Source: Mycolicibacterium neworleansense
Lineage (GTDB): Bacteria > Actinomycetota > Actinomycetes > Mycobacteriales > Mycobacteriaceae
NCBI RefSeq assembly: GCF_001245615.1
Contig: NZ_CWKH01000001.1
Location: forward strand, 930,001 to 994,000
DNA: 64,000 bases
Direction of reading: 5' to 3'
Shown here: positions 7,370 to 18,547 of the stretch, one piece after another
Numbering within the stretch: position 1 is the stretch's first letter
How the letters are laid out: every line of letters begins with the position of its first letter
Notes under the pieces: model-generated
The model's database searches: none
The model's input: only the letters and a program-made list of their open reading frames with translations
Told to the model about the DNA's origin: nothing
Program-made: the position numbers and the translations under genes

Positions 7370-8676
7370 GTGCACAGCGGTGAGTTGGAGCGTCGGCAGA
7401 CGCGCACTCTCGACGAGGCCATGCTCGTCGATCTCGATGAACCGGACCGCCCCGTCGTCGACTTCCTGCGAGCCACACCCGGCCGGATCGCGGTGATGGC
7501 CGTCGTTCTGATCATGGCGGTACTGGCCGTGGGTGTGGCGGCGTCGGCGACTGTGTCCGACCGGCAGCAGCGGCTGGAGACCCTGCGGTCGCACACGGAA
7601 CCGCTGGCAGATGCCGCGCAACGGATCTACAGCGCGCTGTCCGCGGCCAATACGACCGCGGCCAGCGCGTTCCTCGCCGGCGGTGCCGAGCCGCGGACTC
7701 TGCGCGATCGCTACGACGCCGCCATCGGGCAGGCCTCGGCCGGGCTGGTCACCGCGTCGAACGGGGTGGCGTCCAACGATATTCACTCACTGACGCTACT
7801 CACCGATCTGTCCAATCAGCTCGCGGTCTACACCGGGATGATGGCGACGGCCCGTACGAGCAACCGGGACGGCCGCCCGATCGGGGTCGCCTACCTCAGC
7901 GGATCGTCCACGCTGCTGCAGCAATCCGTGCTGCCGGACGCCGAGCAGCTGTACCGGAACCAGGCCGACGCCGTGACGGCGTCTGAACGTTCGGTGAGTC
8001 CGTCTCGCGTGGTGATCGGGGGAGCCGTGCTCTCGCTGGGATTGTTGGTGCTCGCACAGGTCTACCTCGCCCGGCGCAGTCATCGCCGGCTCAACCCGGG
8101 ACTGGTACCGGCCTCGTTGTTGATGGCGGTGCTGGCCGTCTGGCTGACCGTCGCCGGGGTGGTGTCGACGCATGCCGCCAACGGGGCCCGCATCGAGGGC
8201 GGCGAGCCGATGGGTGTGGCGGTGGCTGCGCGGATCCTCGTCCAGCAGGCCCGCGCCGACGAGATCCTCGGCTTGCTCAATCGGGGGTCCGACACCGCAT
8301 CCGAGGTCAGGTTCCAGGAGCGGACCGCACAGGTCGGCTCGCTTCTCGACGCGCACCCGGTTGACGGAGCCCGGGATGCACTGCGCGGCTGGATGCTTGC
8401 CCACGACGGGATCCAGGACAAGCTGGGCACCGGTGACTATACCGGCGCGGTGGCGATCGCGAGAGACGATGGGGCACAGCGCTCGACGGCCCAATTCGCC
8501 CGGTTGGAGCGGGCTTTGGGGGAGGACATCGCACGCCTGCGTGACCGGCAGCGCGCCGGGATCACGCGCGCGTACGTGGCATTGAGCGCGCTACCCGCCG
8601 GTGCGGCGGCTCTCAGCGTGCTGGCGGCGCTCGCGGTCGCGGCCGGCGTCGCGCCCAGGCTGAACGAGTACCACTG

Positions 8677-8677
<1 letters not shown>
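7370..8677 (+). CDS. glnX: GlnX-like membrane protein of the GlnH-GlnX-PknG pathway
   Basis: A 435-residue membrane protein. A hydrophobic helix lies near residues 40-62, a large extracytoplasmic helical region follows to about 205, then two helices near 210-232 and 240-265, a second extracytoplasmic helical part and a final helix near 400-425. This layout, the length (about 439 in M. tuberculosis) and the gene order before glnH and pknG identify GlnX. In M. tuberculosis it relays amino-acid binding by GlnH to cytoplasmic PknG. The GTG at 7370 has GAGGAG seven bases upstream. Its stop overlaps the glnH start. Confidence 0.85.
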
Positions 8678-11591
<2,914 letters not shown>

Positions 11592-11703
11592 AGGCAGCCA
11601 GGGGCGGGCTGACTGACTCGTCATTATTTGCTGAAGCGGATCGTTGGGGGCCGGATCGGCGTAGCTTTAGCGCATGTGACCCGTCGAAACGGGGAGGGCG
11701 ACC

Positions 11704-13068
11704 ATGACAGATGTCGACTGCTGTGTGGTAGGTGCGGGGTTTGCCGGCCTGACCGCGGCATTGAGGCTCAAGCAGGCGGGCCACTCCGTGGCCCTGCTCG
11801 AGGCGCGCGATCGGGTGGGGGGTCGCACCTTCACCGAGGTGCTGGATGACGGTACCTGGATCGATCGGGGCGGGGCCTGGGTAGGACCGGGACAGGACCG
11901 CATCAAGGCCCTGATGGCCGAATTCGGCGTCGCCGAATACAAGCAGTACGTCGACGGCGACGCCATGATGATCGTCGACGGTAAACAGCACCGCTACTCC
12001 GGGACGATTCCCTGGGCGATGAGTCCGTGGGCCATCGCCAATCTCGGCGCCGGCCTGCTCGAGGTGGAACTCATGTGCAGGTCGATCCCCTTCGAGGCGC
12101 CGTGGGAGGCCAAGAAGGCAATCGAATGGGATCGGATCACCTTGGGGGAGTGGATCAATCGTCACATGCGCTCCAAGCAGGCACGCGAGATGCTGGACAT
12201 GGCGCTCGCCGGCATCTACACCTCGGCGGCCTCGGAGGTGTCCTTGCTGTGGGCGCTGCACCAGATGGGGTCCGGCGGTGGGCCGGTCTTCGTCATCTCC
12301 AACAAGGACGGGGCGCAGGATGCCAGGGTGAAAGGCGGAATGGGCGCGATCTATCGGCCGATGGCCGCCGAACTCGGTGACGCACTGCATCTCTCACAGC
12401 CGGTACATCTCGTCGAGCACGACGACTGCGGCGTGACCGTCCACGTCAAGGGTATGACCGTGCGGGCGCGCCAGGCGATCGTCGCCGTCCCGTTGGCCGT
12501 GGCGAGCCAGATCGCCTATGAGCCGCAGCTCCCTGTGGACCGGATGTTCCTGCACCAGCGCATGCCCAGCGGTGCCGTCTTCAAGATCTCGATCGTCTAC
12601 GACACCGCCTTCTGGCGCGCCGATGGGCTGTGCGGGCAGTCTGCCGCGCCCGGTAGCCCTGCCACGCTGACCATCGACGCCTGCACCGACACCGGAACTC
12701 CCGGCATCATGTGCGTCATCACCGAAGGGCCGGCGGCCCGACGGCTCGGACAACTCGACGCGCCCGAGCGCAAGGCCGTTGTGCTCGATGAGCTGATCGA
12801 CCGGTTCGGCCCGAAATCGGCATCGCCGATCGGTTACCACGAGCAGAACTGGACGGTGGAGCGGTATTCGGGTGGCGGGATGATCAGCCATGCGCCGCCT
12901 GGGGTGCTGACCGAGTTCGGGCACGCGTTGCGGACGCCGTGTGGCCGGATCCACTGGGCTGGCACGGAGAGTTCGGCCATCATGTGCGGCTGGATCGACG
13001 GCGCGGTCCGGTCCGGTGAACGCGCCGCCGCGGAGGTGATGGCGGCCGAGAGTGTGGTGGCGGCCTGA
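11704..13068 (+). CDS. Flavin-containing amine oxidase
   Basis: A 454-residue FAD-dependent oxidase. The N terminus has the dinucleotide fingerprint VVGAGFAGLTAALRL with the downstream Glu of LLEARDRVGGRT. The middle holds the FAD-facing GGAWVGPGQDRI, and the C terminus has IHWAGTESS, typical of the monoamine oxidase/putrescine oxidase family. The position of the Cys that links FAD covalently in mammalian MAO is Gly here (RYSGGGM), so FAD is probably non-covalent. GGGAGGGCG precedes the ATG. It most resembles the AofH type of mycobacteria; the amine substrate is not known. Confidence 0.85.
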   Translation: MTDVDCCVVGAGFAGLTAALRLKQAGHSVALLEARDRVGGRTFTEVLDDGTWIDRGGAWVGPGQDRIKALMAEFGVAEYKQYVDGDAMMIVDGKQHRYSGTIPWAMSPWAIANLGAGLLEVELMCRSIPFEAPWEAKKAIEWDRITLGEWINRHMRSKQAREMLDMALAGIYTSAASEVSLLWALHQMGSGGGPVFVISNKDGAQDARVKGGMGAIYRPMAAELGDALHLSQPVHLVEHDDCGVTVHVKGMTVRARQAIVAVPLAVASQIAYEPQLPVDRMFLHQRMPSGAVFKISIVYDTAFWRADGLCGQSAAPGSPATLTIDACTDTGTPGIMCVITEGPAARRLGQLDAPERKAVVLDELIDRFGPKSASPIGYHEQNWTVERYSGGGMISHAPPGVLTEFGHALRTPCGRIHWAGTESSAIMCGWIDGAVRSGERAAAEVMAAESVVAA

Positions 13069-13073
13069 CGCGC

Positions 13074-13244
13074 TCAGCCGTCTGAGCTACGCGCCTCGGC
13101 CCCGGTCTGCCCGCTGTCGAAATCGTCGTCGGCTGAGGTGCGTCCCACGTAGCTGCCGTCGGAATCGCGGCCGGCGCGCGATGCGGCCACATGGGTGTCC
13201 CGCTCGACGTCCGCCTCGCCCTTGTCCGAATCCGGATGGCTCAT
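13074..13244 (-). CDS. Small acidic, probably disordered protein (56 aa)
   Basis: A 56-residue reading frame starting MSHPDSDKGEADVERDTHVA and ending in RSSDG. It has almost no hydrophobic residues, 15 Asp/Glu, and one ordered-looking core GSYVGRTSADDDFDSG. AGAGAGG lies about ten bases before the ATG. I believe similar short acidic proteins with a YVGR core occur in other mycobacteria, but cannot check this. It converges on the amine oxidase with a 5-base gap. Function unknown. Confidence 0.6.
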   Translation of the reverse strand: MSHPDSDKGEADVERDTHVAASRAGRDSDGSYVGRTSADDDFDSGQTGAEARSSDG

Positions 13245-13323
13245 GAGGGAGCCTCTCTGTTGGGGGATATGTGATCACCCTCAGGGTTGCCGCCACCGTT
13301 CGGGCTAAACACCGTAGGCGGCG

Positions 13324-13962
13324 CTAGTCGCTCGACCGGGTTACCCCGCGCACCACGGCGACGCAGAGGCCGGCGCATTCGGCCGCGAGTTCCTCTGTGG
13401 TTTCGGTCGGATCGGCCAGCCAGGATTCGATGATCTGGTTCACCCCGCCGACCATGAACTGTGCGCCGCGGCGCAACTCGGCAGGACTCGGCGGCGAGGA
13501 CGGCAGAACATCCGGCGCGTGCCGAACGATCAGGCCGGTGATCATCTCCAGGATGTGGGTCCGGTGCTCTGTCAGCCCGGCCACGCTGCTCACATCGCCG
13601 GTGGCGATGCGATGGATGTGTGGATCGGCCGCGATGATGTCCAGGAATGCGGTGAGCGCCGACCGTAGTTTGTCGGTCAGCGTGCCGGGATCCCCGACAC
13701 CGGCGTTCACGAGGGCAGTGAGCAACTGGTCCCGCACATCGTCGGAAATGGCGAACAGCAAGGCATCTCGGCTCGGGAACTGCTCGTAGAAGTAGCGCGA
13801 CGTCAGTCCGGCAGAAGTGCAGACGGCGCGCACGGTCACCTCGGTGATGCCGGACTCGCCCCAGATCTGGCGTCCGGCGGCGAGCAGCTTGCTCCGTCGT
13901 TCGGTACGGCGATCGGCCGCACTGATGCCGCCGTATCCGCGCACCACCTCTACGCGCTTCAT
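13324..13962 (-). CDS. TetR-family transcriptional regulator
   Basis: A 212-residue regulator from an ATG at 13962 (GGTAGGG upstream). The helix-turn-helix near residues 30-55 reads VTVRAVCTSAGLTSRYFYEQFPSR, a classic TetR recognition helix. The C-terminal ligand domain has no known signature. A perfect dyad lies 31 bases upstream of its start, so it probably represses itself. It is followed by the small acidic protein gene on the same strand and preceded by the secreted Pro-rich protein, either of which might be a target. Confidence 0.87.
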   Translation of the reverse strand: MKRVEVVRGYGGISAADRRTERRSKLLAAGRQIWGESGITEVTVRAVCTSAGLTSRYFYEQFPSRDALLFAISDDVRDQLLTALVNAGVGDPGTLTDKLRSALTAFLDIIAADPHIHRIATGDVSSVAGLTEHRTHILEMITGLIVRHAPDVLPSSPPSPAELRRGAQFMVGGVNQIIESWLADPTETTEELAAECAGLCVAVVRGVTRSSD

Positions 13963-13992
13963 TGACAGCACCCTACCGGGCGTCAATATTCT

Positions 13993-14008
13993 GACTACGG
14001 ACGTAGTC
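13993..14008. promoter_or_regulatory. Operator candidate GACTACG-GA-CGTAGTC
   Basis: A 16-bp element with perfect 7-bp arms, between the TetR start (13962) and the stop of the Pro-rich protein gene (14017). On the minus strand AGAATATT follows it as a possible -10, so the dyad would cover the -35 region. This fits TetR autorepression. Confidence 0.65.
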
Positions 14009-14016
14009 GGGCCCCG

Positions 14017-14421
14017 CTAGATGCGGACGAATACACCCGCCGGTGCGTCCCACACACCCCAGGCACCGAGATCGGGATTCCAGAACATCGGCAGACCAGC
14101 CGCCCAATCGGGCAGTGGTGGCGCCGGCGGCGTACCCATCGGTGGTGTCACCGGCACCAGGACCCACGGCGGCGGCGCCGCGAACGAGATGCGGTCCTGC
14201 GGCATGATGCCGCCGTGACCCGGAGGAGGTAGATAGTTCTGCCCCGGCGGCAGCGGGTTGCCCGGCACACCGGCGTTCACGCCAGGGCCGGGGATGGGCG
14301 GCATCGGTGGCGGAAACGGCCCGGGCGGATCGGCTTGTGCCAGGCCCGCACCGGCCCCTGCGCCGGCGAGTAGCAATGCGGCCGCTGTGGCGGCTTTGGC
14401 CGCGGCATTCTTGAGGGTCAT
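14017..14421 (-). CDS. Secreted proline-rich hypothetical protein
   Basis: A 134-residue protein. The ATG at 14421 has AAGGAG eight bases upstream. A signal peptide spans residues 1-32 (hydrophobic Ala-rich core, cleavage near AQA-DP). The mature part is rich in Pro and Gly (PGPFPPPMPPIPGPG) with a more structured end containing WVLVPVTPP, WAAGLPMFWNPDLGAW and a terminal VFVRI. Mycobacteria encode many such exported proteins. No enzymatic motif is visible. It lies between the TetR gene and the second LAS peptidase, all on the minus strand, but gaps suggest separate transcripts. Confidence 0.7.
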   Translation of the reverse strand: MTLKNAAAKAATAAALLLAGAGAGAGLAQADPPGPFPPPMPPIPGPGVNAGVPGNPLPPGQNYLPPPGHGGIMPQDRISFAAPPPWVLVPVTPPMGTPPAPPLPDWAAGLPMFWNPDLGAWGVWDAPAGVFVRI

Positions 14422-14523
14422 TGGCGGACTCCTTGCCTTGTGCGCGTTCGCGGTCCTCACGACCCCCCGTGCTGCGGGGCATACCCGCTCGCCCCGCCCC
14501 GAAACGCGCCCGCCGGCCGCGGC

Positions 14524-15165
14524 CTACTTCGACATCGAGCCCAGGAAATACGATTCGTGGCCCGTGGGGTAGCCGCCGCCGTCGGTGGCTATGTGTACAT
14601 GGTCGAAGTGGTTGAGGGTCTCGTTGCCGTAGTCGGCGGTCCAGCTCGGGGCGCCGATCCCCGGATAGAACCCCTGACGCCAGATCACATGGAGCACGCC
14701 CCAGCGCTTGGCGTTGGCCAGGGCGAAACCGGCGATCTGGTTACCGAGCTCGATGCCCTTCTCGGAGTGATAGTTGGGGATCATCACGTCGATCGCCAAG
14801 CCGTTGGGATGCCACTTCAGTGCATCCTGCCGGTACCCGCCGATGGTGGTGATCTCGGGGAACATGACGGCGATGGCACGGGCCACCCAGATGGTCTTGA
14901 CCTGTAGCCCACCCTCGGGCGCCGGGCCCTTGGGCAGGGAGAACTGGAAGTCACGGGCCACGACGGGCGCGCTGGCGGCCACCAACTCGGCTTGTGCGGG
15001 TGCCGGTGCCGGCTGGTGCTGACTGGTGGGCGGCGTGGCCGCGGGGGCTTGCGCGCAGCAGTCCGATTCCGTGTTCTGCACGTAGACCATGCCTGCGGCC
15101 ACGGCAACCGAGACGCCGAGTGCCAGCAACCGGCCCCTGCCGTCGGCGAACAGTCTTTTCCCCAC
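14524..15165 (-). CDS. Secreted LAS-type metallopeptidase-like protein (copy 2)
   Basis: A 213-residue paralogue of the protein at 6287-6916. An N-terminal anchor or signal helix (about residues 12-29) precedes a Pro/Ala/Gln linker. The C-terminal domain keeps LKWHPNGLAIDVMIPNY and LNHFDHVHIATDGGG with PTGHESYF at the end, the same His/Asp/His pattern expected for a zinc site. Two adjacent Cys (DCC) follow the anchor helix. A role in peptidoglycan remodelling is inferred. The two copies differ in linker and signal region, while the catalytic part is closely similar. Confidence 0.72.
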   Translation of the reverse strand: MGKRLFADGRGRLLALGVSVAVAAGMVYVQNTESDCCAQAPAATPPTSQHQPAPAPAQAELVAASAPVVARDFQFSLPKGPAPEGGLQVKTIWVARAIAVMFPEITTIGGYRQDALKWHPNGLAIDVMIPNYHSEKGIELGNQIAGFALANAKRWGVLHVIWRQGFYPGIGAPSWTADYGNETLNHFDHVHIATDGGGYPTGHESYFLGSMSK

Positions 15166-15642
15166 GGCAGCAATTTACTGCGCGCGGGCGGCCGGCGGGA
15201 CAGGAACCGTCGTTGGCCAGTAGCCGGCCCGCACGCGACGCGGGCAGGTCTCGGGGAATCTGCCGCATTCGCGGAGCGGCGCGAGCGGAACTCATTAGTC
15301 CCGTCGTCGGGGTCTAGGCGCCCGGATTCAGACCATCCGCCTGGCCACGACGTTTCGCAATGGGGCTCGGATCGTCCTGATTCGATCGAGCTGAGCCGAA
15401 CCCGTGCAAACGTCGCAGCCAGCGAATATGGGTAATTGACGGCGGCGTTTCCCGCTGGCATGCGTTGACAGCTAATCCGCCCACTCCTAACCTCCCGCGC
15501 AGGTTCGGCGACGATGGGAATGAATGTGGGATCCGCACAACAGTGCTCGCGCAGCGCGACAACGACGCCGTTGTCGTCGTCCTGCGTCGACGTCCCACGG
15601 CGATCGGGGTAGGGCCGTGCCTGTCTTCCTCGGCGGTCGGTC
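15166..15642. other. Long leader region upstream of the mce operon
   Basis: About 480 bases. It contains the strong promoter annotated at 15465-15493 and a leader of about 140 bases. Inside the leader is a 32-codon reading frame from an ATG at 15514 to a TAG at 15610-15612, in phase with yrbEA but closed by that stop, so it is a possible leader peptide and not part of YrbE. The rest shows no gene or RNA structure I can support. Confidence 0.5.
15465..15493 (+). promoter_or_regulatory. SigA-type promoter of the mce operon
   Basis: TTGACA (15465-15470), a 17-base spacer and TAACCT (15488-15493) match the housekeeping consensus closely. It points at yrbEA, with a predicted start near 15500 and a leader of roughly 140 bases. 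Confidence 0.75.
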
Positions 15643-16407
15643 GTGACGGGGATCGCCTGGGCCAAACCGGCTTTCGCGGTAGGCGATTTCGTCGTCCTGG
15701 CCGGTGAGACCTTCGCCGCGATGGTTCGTCCGCCGTTCGCGTGGCGTGAGCTGCTTGATCAGATCTGGTTCGTGGCTCGGGTCTCGATCGTGCCCACTGT
15801 GGTGCTGTCCATCCCGTACACGGTGCTGATCGTGTTCACGCTCAACATCGTTCTGCTCGAGGTCGGCGCCGGTGACCTGTCCGGTGCCGGGGCCGCCCTG
15901 GCTTCGGTGACCCAGGTCGGTCCGGTGGTGACGGCCATCGTCGTCTCCGGCGCGGCCGCCACCGCGATGTGCGCCGACCTGGGCGCGCGGACCATCCGCG
16001 AGGAGATCGACGCGATGAAGGTGATCGGGGTCAACCCGGTCCAGGCGCTGGTGGTACCGCGGGTGATCGCGGCGACTTTCGTTGCGCTGATGCTGTATTC
16101 GGTGGTCGCAGTGGTCGGGCTCACCGGCAGCTACGTGTTCGTGGTGTATGTCCAGCATGTGACACCGGGGGCCTTCGTCGCCGGGCTGACCCTGCTGACC
16201 GGCCTGCCGCAGGTCGTGGTGTCTTTGGTCAAGGCGCTGCTGTTCGGACTTTCGGCCGGCCTGATCGCCTGCTACAAGGGCCTGTCGGTGGGCGGTGGCC
16301 CGACCGCTGTCGGCAACGCGGTCAACGAGACCGTGGTGTTCGCGTTCATGGCGCTGTTCTTCATCAACATCCTGGCCACGGCCTTCGGCGTCAAGGTGGC
16401 GCCGTGA
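15643..16407 (+). CDS. yrbEA: YrbE-type permease subunit A of the Mce transporter
   Basis: A 254-residue MlaE/YrbE permease with five to six membrane helices. It has the family core ADLGARTIREEIDAMKVIGV (about residues 108-127), the EExDA loop thought to contact the ATPase. With YrbEB it forms the inner-membrane channel of an Mce importer, usually energised by the shared ATPase MceG, which is not in this window. The GTG at 15643 is the only start after the in-frame TAG at 15610, although its Shine-Dalgarno is poor. Its stop overlaps the yrbEB start. Confidence 0.92.
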   Translation: MTGIAWAKPAFAVGDFVVLAGETFAAMVRPPFAWRELLDQIWFVARVSIVPTVVLSIPYTVLIVFTLNIVLLEVGAGDLSGAGAALASVTQVGPVVTAIVVSGAAATAMCADLGARTIREEIDAMKVIGVNPVQALVVPRVIAATFVALMLYSVVAVVGLTGSYVFVVYVQHVTPGAFVAGLTLLTGLPQVVVSLVKALLFGLSAGLIACYKGLSVGGGPTAVGNAVNETVVFAFMALFFINILATAFGVKVAP

Positions 16408-17246
16408 CAACCACTTCCGAGGACCGCGGACCAGCGATCCTGAACCGGACCGTCGACGGGTCCCGCCGCGTGGGCGAGCAGACCGCCTTCTACGGCCAGG
16501 CGCTGTTGTCCACCGGTGAAGCGTTGCGACGCTATCCGGGCGAAGTCCTGCGGCTGATCGCGACGATGGGCATGGGCACTGGAGCGCTCGCGGTGATCGG
16601 CGGCACTGTCGTGATCGTCGGGTTCCTGACCCTGACCACCGGTGCGCTGATCGCCGTCCAGGGCTACAACACGCTGTCCAACGTCGGAATCGAGGCTCTC
16701 ACCGGTTTTTTGGGGGCCTTTCTCAACGTCCGGTTCATCGCCCCGGCGACCGCGGGGGTGGCGCTGGCGGCCACCATCGGCGCCGGTGCCACCGCGCAAT
16801 TGGGCGCCATGCGGATCAACGAGGAGATCGACGCACTGGAGGTAATGGGTATCCGGGCGATCACCTACCTGGCGTCCACGCGCATCGTGGCGGGCGTGAT
16901 GGCGGTGGTGCCGATCTACACCGTCGCGGTGCTGATGTCTTTTCTGGCCACCAGATTCGGCACCACGATCATCTACGGCCAATCACGTGGCGTCTACGAC
17001 CATTACTTCACCACATTCCTGCATCCAACCGACCTGCTGTGGTCGTTCACCGAGGCGCTCGCGATGGCGGCGGCGGTGATGGCGATCCATACCTACTACG
17101 GCTACACCGCCACCGGTGGACCCGCCGGGGTCGGAGAAGCCGTCGGCCGTGCGGTCCGCACCTCGATCACCGCCGGCGTGTTCATCTTGTTGACCATCAC
17201 ACTGTCCGTGTACGGGCAGTCCGGAAACTTCCACCTGTCGGGGTAG
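16404..17246 (+). CDS. yrbEB: YrbE-type permease subunit B of the Mce transporter
   Basis: A 280-residue partner of YrbEA. After a cytoplasmic N-terminal stretch it has about five hydrophobic helices and the loop LGAMRINEEIDALEVMGI, matching the EExDA signature of MlaE/YrbE permeases. It begins with GTG inside the stop of yrbEA (GTGA). Substrates of such systems in mycobacteria are lipids, including mycolic or fatty acids and sterols; the class carried here cannot be read from the permeases alone. Confidence 0.92.
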   Translation: MTTTSEDRGPAILNRTVDGSRRVGEQTAFYGQALLSTGEALRRYPGEVLRLIATMGMGTGALAVIGGTVVIVGFLTLTTGALIAVQGYNTLSNVGIEALTGFLGAFLNVRFIAPATAGVALAATIGAGATAQLGAMRINEEIDALEVMGIRAITYLASTRIVAGVMAVVPIYTVAVLMSFLATRFGTTIIYGQSRGVYDHYFTTFLHPTDLLWSFTEALAMAAAVMAIHTYYGYTATGGPAGVGEAVGRAVRTSITAGVFILLTITLSVYGQSGNFHLSG

Positions 17247-17251
17247 CGGCG

Positions 17252-18547
17252 ATGACCAACTCACCCCGGCGAGAAAAGATCGACCCCATCTGGTGGGCCC
17301 CGGTGCTGGTCCTGGTGGTCGTGGCCGTGACCGCGCTGACCGCCCTGTTGTTCACCGGCACATTGCGGCGCAGCGTCCCACTCACCCTGGTCTCCGATCG
17401 GGCCGGTCTGGTGATGGAGGACGGCGCCAAGGTCAAGCTGCGGGGTGTCCAGATCGGTGAAGTGTCCTCCATCGCCGCCGAATCCGGGGCCGCAGGGGAT
17501 ACAGGAGCGAGGCTCCGGCTCAAGATCGATCCCGACGATTTCGCCTACCTTCCCGGCGACGTCGAGGCGGAGATCAAATCCAGCACCGCCTTCGGCGCGA
17601 AATACGTCGACCTCATCGTCCCGGAGACCGGTGCGAGTCGTGAGCCGCTGCGACCCGGCGCGGTGCTGCACTCGCGCAACGTCACCGTCGAGGTCAACAC
17701 CGTATTCGAGAACCTGCAATCCATCGTCACCGCGATCGACCCGGCGAAACTCAACTCAGTTCTCGCCGCCGTCGGCGAATCCCTGCGCGGCAAGGGGGAA
17801 GTCATCGGCCAGGCCATCACCGGCGCCAACCAGGTGCTGCTCGCGGTGAATCCCCGAATGGACACCATCCGCAAGGACTGGCAACTGTTCGGTCAGACGT
17901 CCCAGGCATATTCCGCCGCTGCACAAGACATCCTGTCGATCCTGGACTCGTTCTCGACGACTTCGAACACGATCGGCAACCAAGCCCAGGCGCTCGACGA
18001 GTTGCTGCTGTCGGCGGTCGGCTTCTCCCATTCGGGCATCGACACCCTCGGCGCGAACCAACCGAACCTGGTGCGGGCGCTGAACCTGCTCGACCCGACC
18101 ACCGCCCTGTTCATGAAGTACTCGCCGACCTACACGTGCCTGTTCCAGGGGGCGGTCTGGTTTCTCGAGCATGGTGGTCGGGATGCATTGGGCGGCAACG
18201 GGAAATCAGTGATCATGGACGCGGCCTTGCTGGCCGGCGACGATCCCTACCGATATCCGGACAACCTGCCGGTCGTCAACGCCAAGGGCGGCCCCGGCGG
18301 CAGGCCGAGCTGCGGGTCGCTGCCGGACGTCAGCAAGAACTTCCCGGTCAAGTATCTGGTGACCGACACGGGATTCGGTACCGGACTGGATGTCCGGCCG
18401 AACCCGGGCATCGGATTCCCCGGCTGGGCCAACTACTTCCCGGTCACCCGTGCGATCCCCGAACCGCCGAGCATCCGCTATCCGGGCGGCCCGGCGCCGG
18501 GTCCGTTGCCGCCGGCCCCGCCCGCACCATCGGAAGGACAGCCATGA
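17252..18547 (+). CDS. mceA: MceA-family protein of the mce operon
   Basis: A 431-residue Mce protein. One N-terminal membrane helix (about residues 14-36) is followed by an MlaD/Mce domain (about 40-120; VMEDGAKVKLRGVQIGEVSSI and AFGAKYVDLIVP), a helical central part that forms the needle in known Mce complexes, and a C-terminal Pro-rich tail. The central segment near TLGANQPNLVRALNLLDPTT and the Cys in YTCLFQG are typical of MceA. It starts five bases after yrbEB and its stop overlaps mceB. Confidence 0.92.
   Translation: MTNSPRREKIDPIWWAPVLVLVVVAVTALTALLFTGTLRRSVPLTLVSDRAGLVMEDGAKVKLRGVQIGEVSSIAAESGAAGDTGARLRLKIDPDDFAYLPGDVEAEIKSSTAFGAKYVDLIVPETGASREPLRPGAVLHSRNVTVEVNTVFENLQSIVTAIDPAKLNSVLAAVGESLRGKGEVIGQAITGANQVLLAVNPRMDTIRKDWQLFGQTSQAYSAAAQDILSILDSFSTTSNTIGNQAQALDELLLSAVGFSHSGIDTLGANQPNLVRALNLLDPTTALFMKYSPTYTCLFQGAVWFLEHGGRDALGGNGKSVIMDAALLAGDDPYRYPDNLPVVNAKGGPGGRPSCGSLPDVSKNFPVKYLVTDTGFGTGLDVRPNPGIGFPGWANYFPVTRAIPEPPSIRYPGGPAPGPLPPAPPAPSEGQP

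Noticed and set aside
11704..13068. Amine oxidase as covalent-flavin MAO
   Set aside because: The Cys that carries FAD in MAO is Gly here, so a covalent bond is unlikely.
15487..16410. Long His/Arg/Gln-rich frame opposite yrbEA
   Set aside because: It is the mirror of a conserved permease gene, with the amino-acid bias typical of antisense frames in GC-rich DNA.
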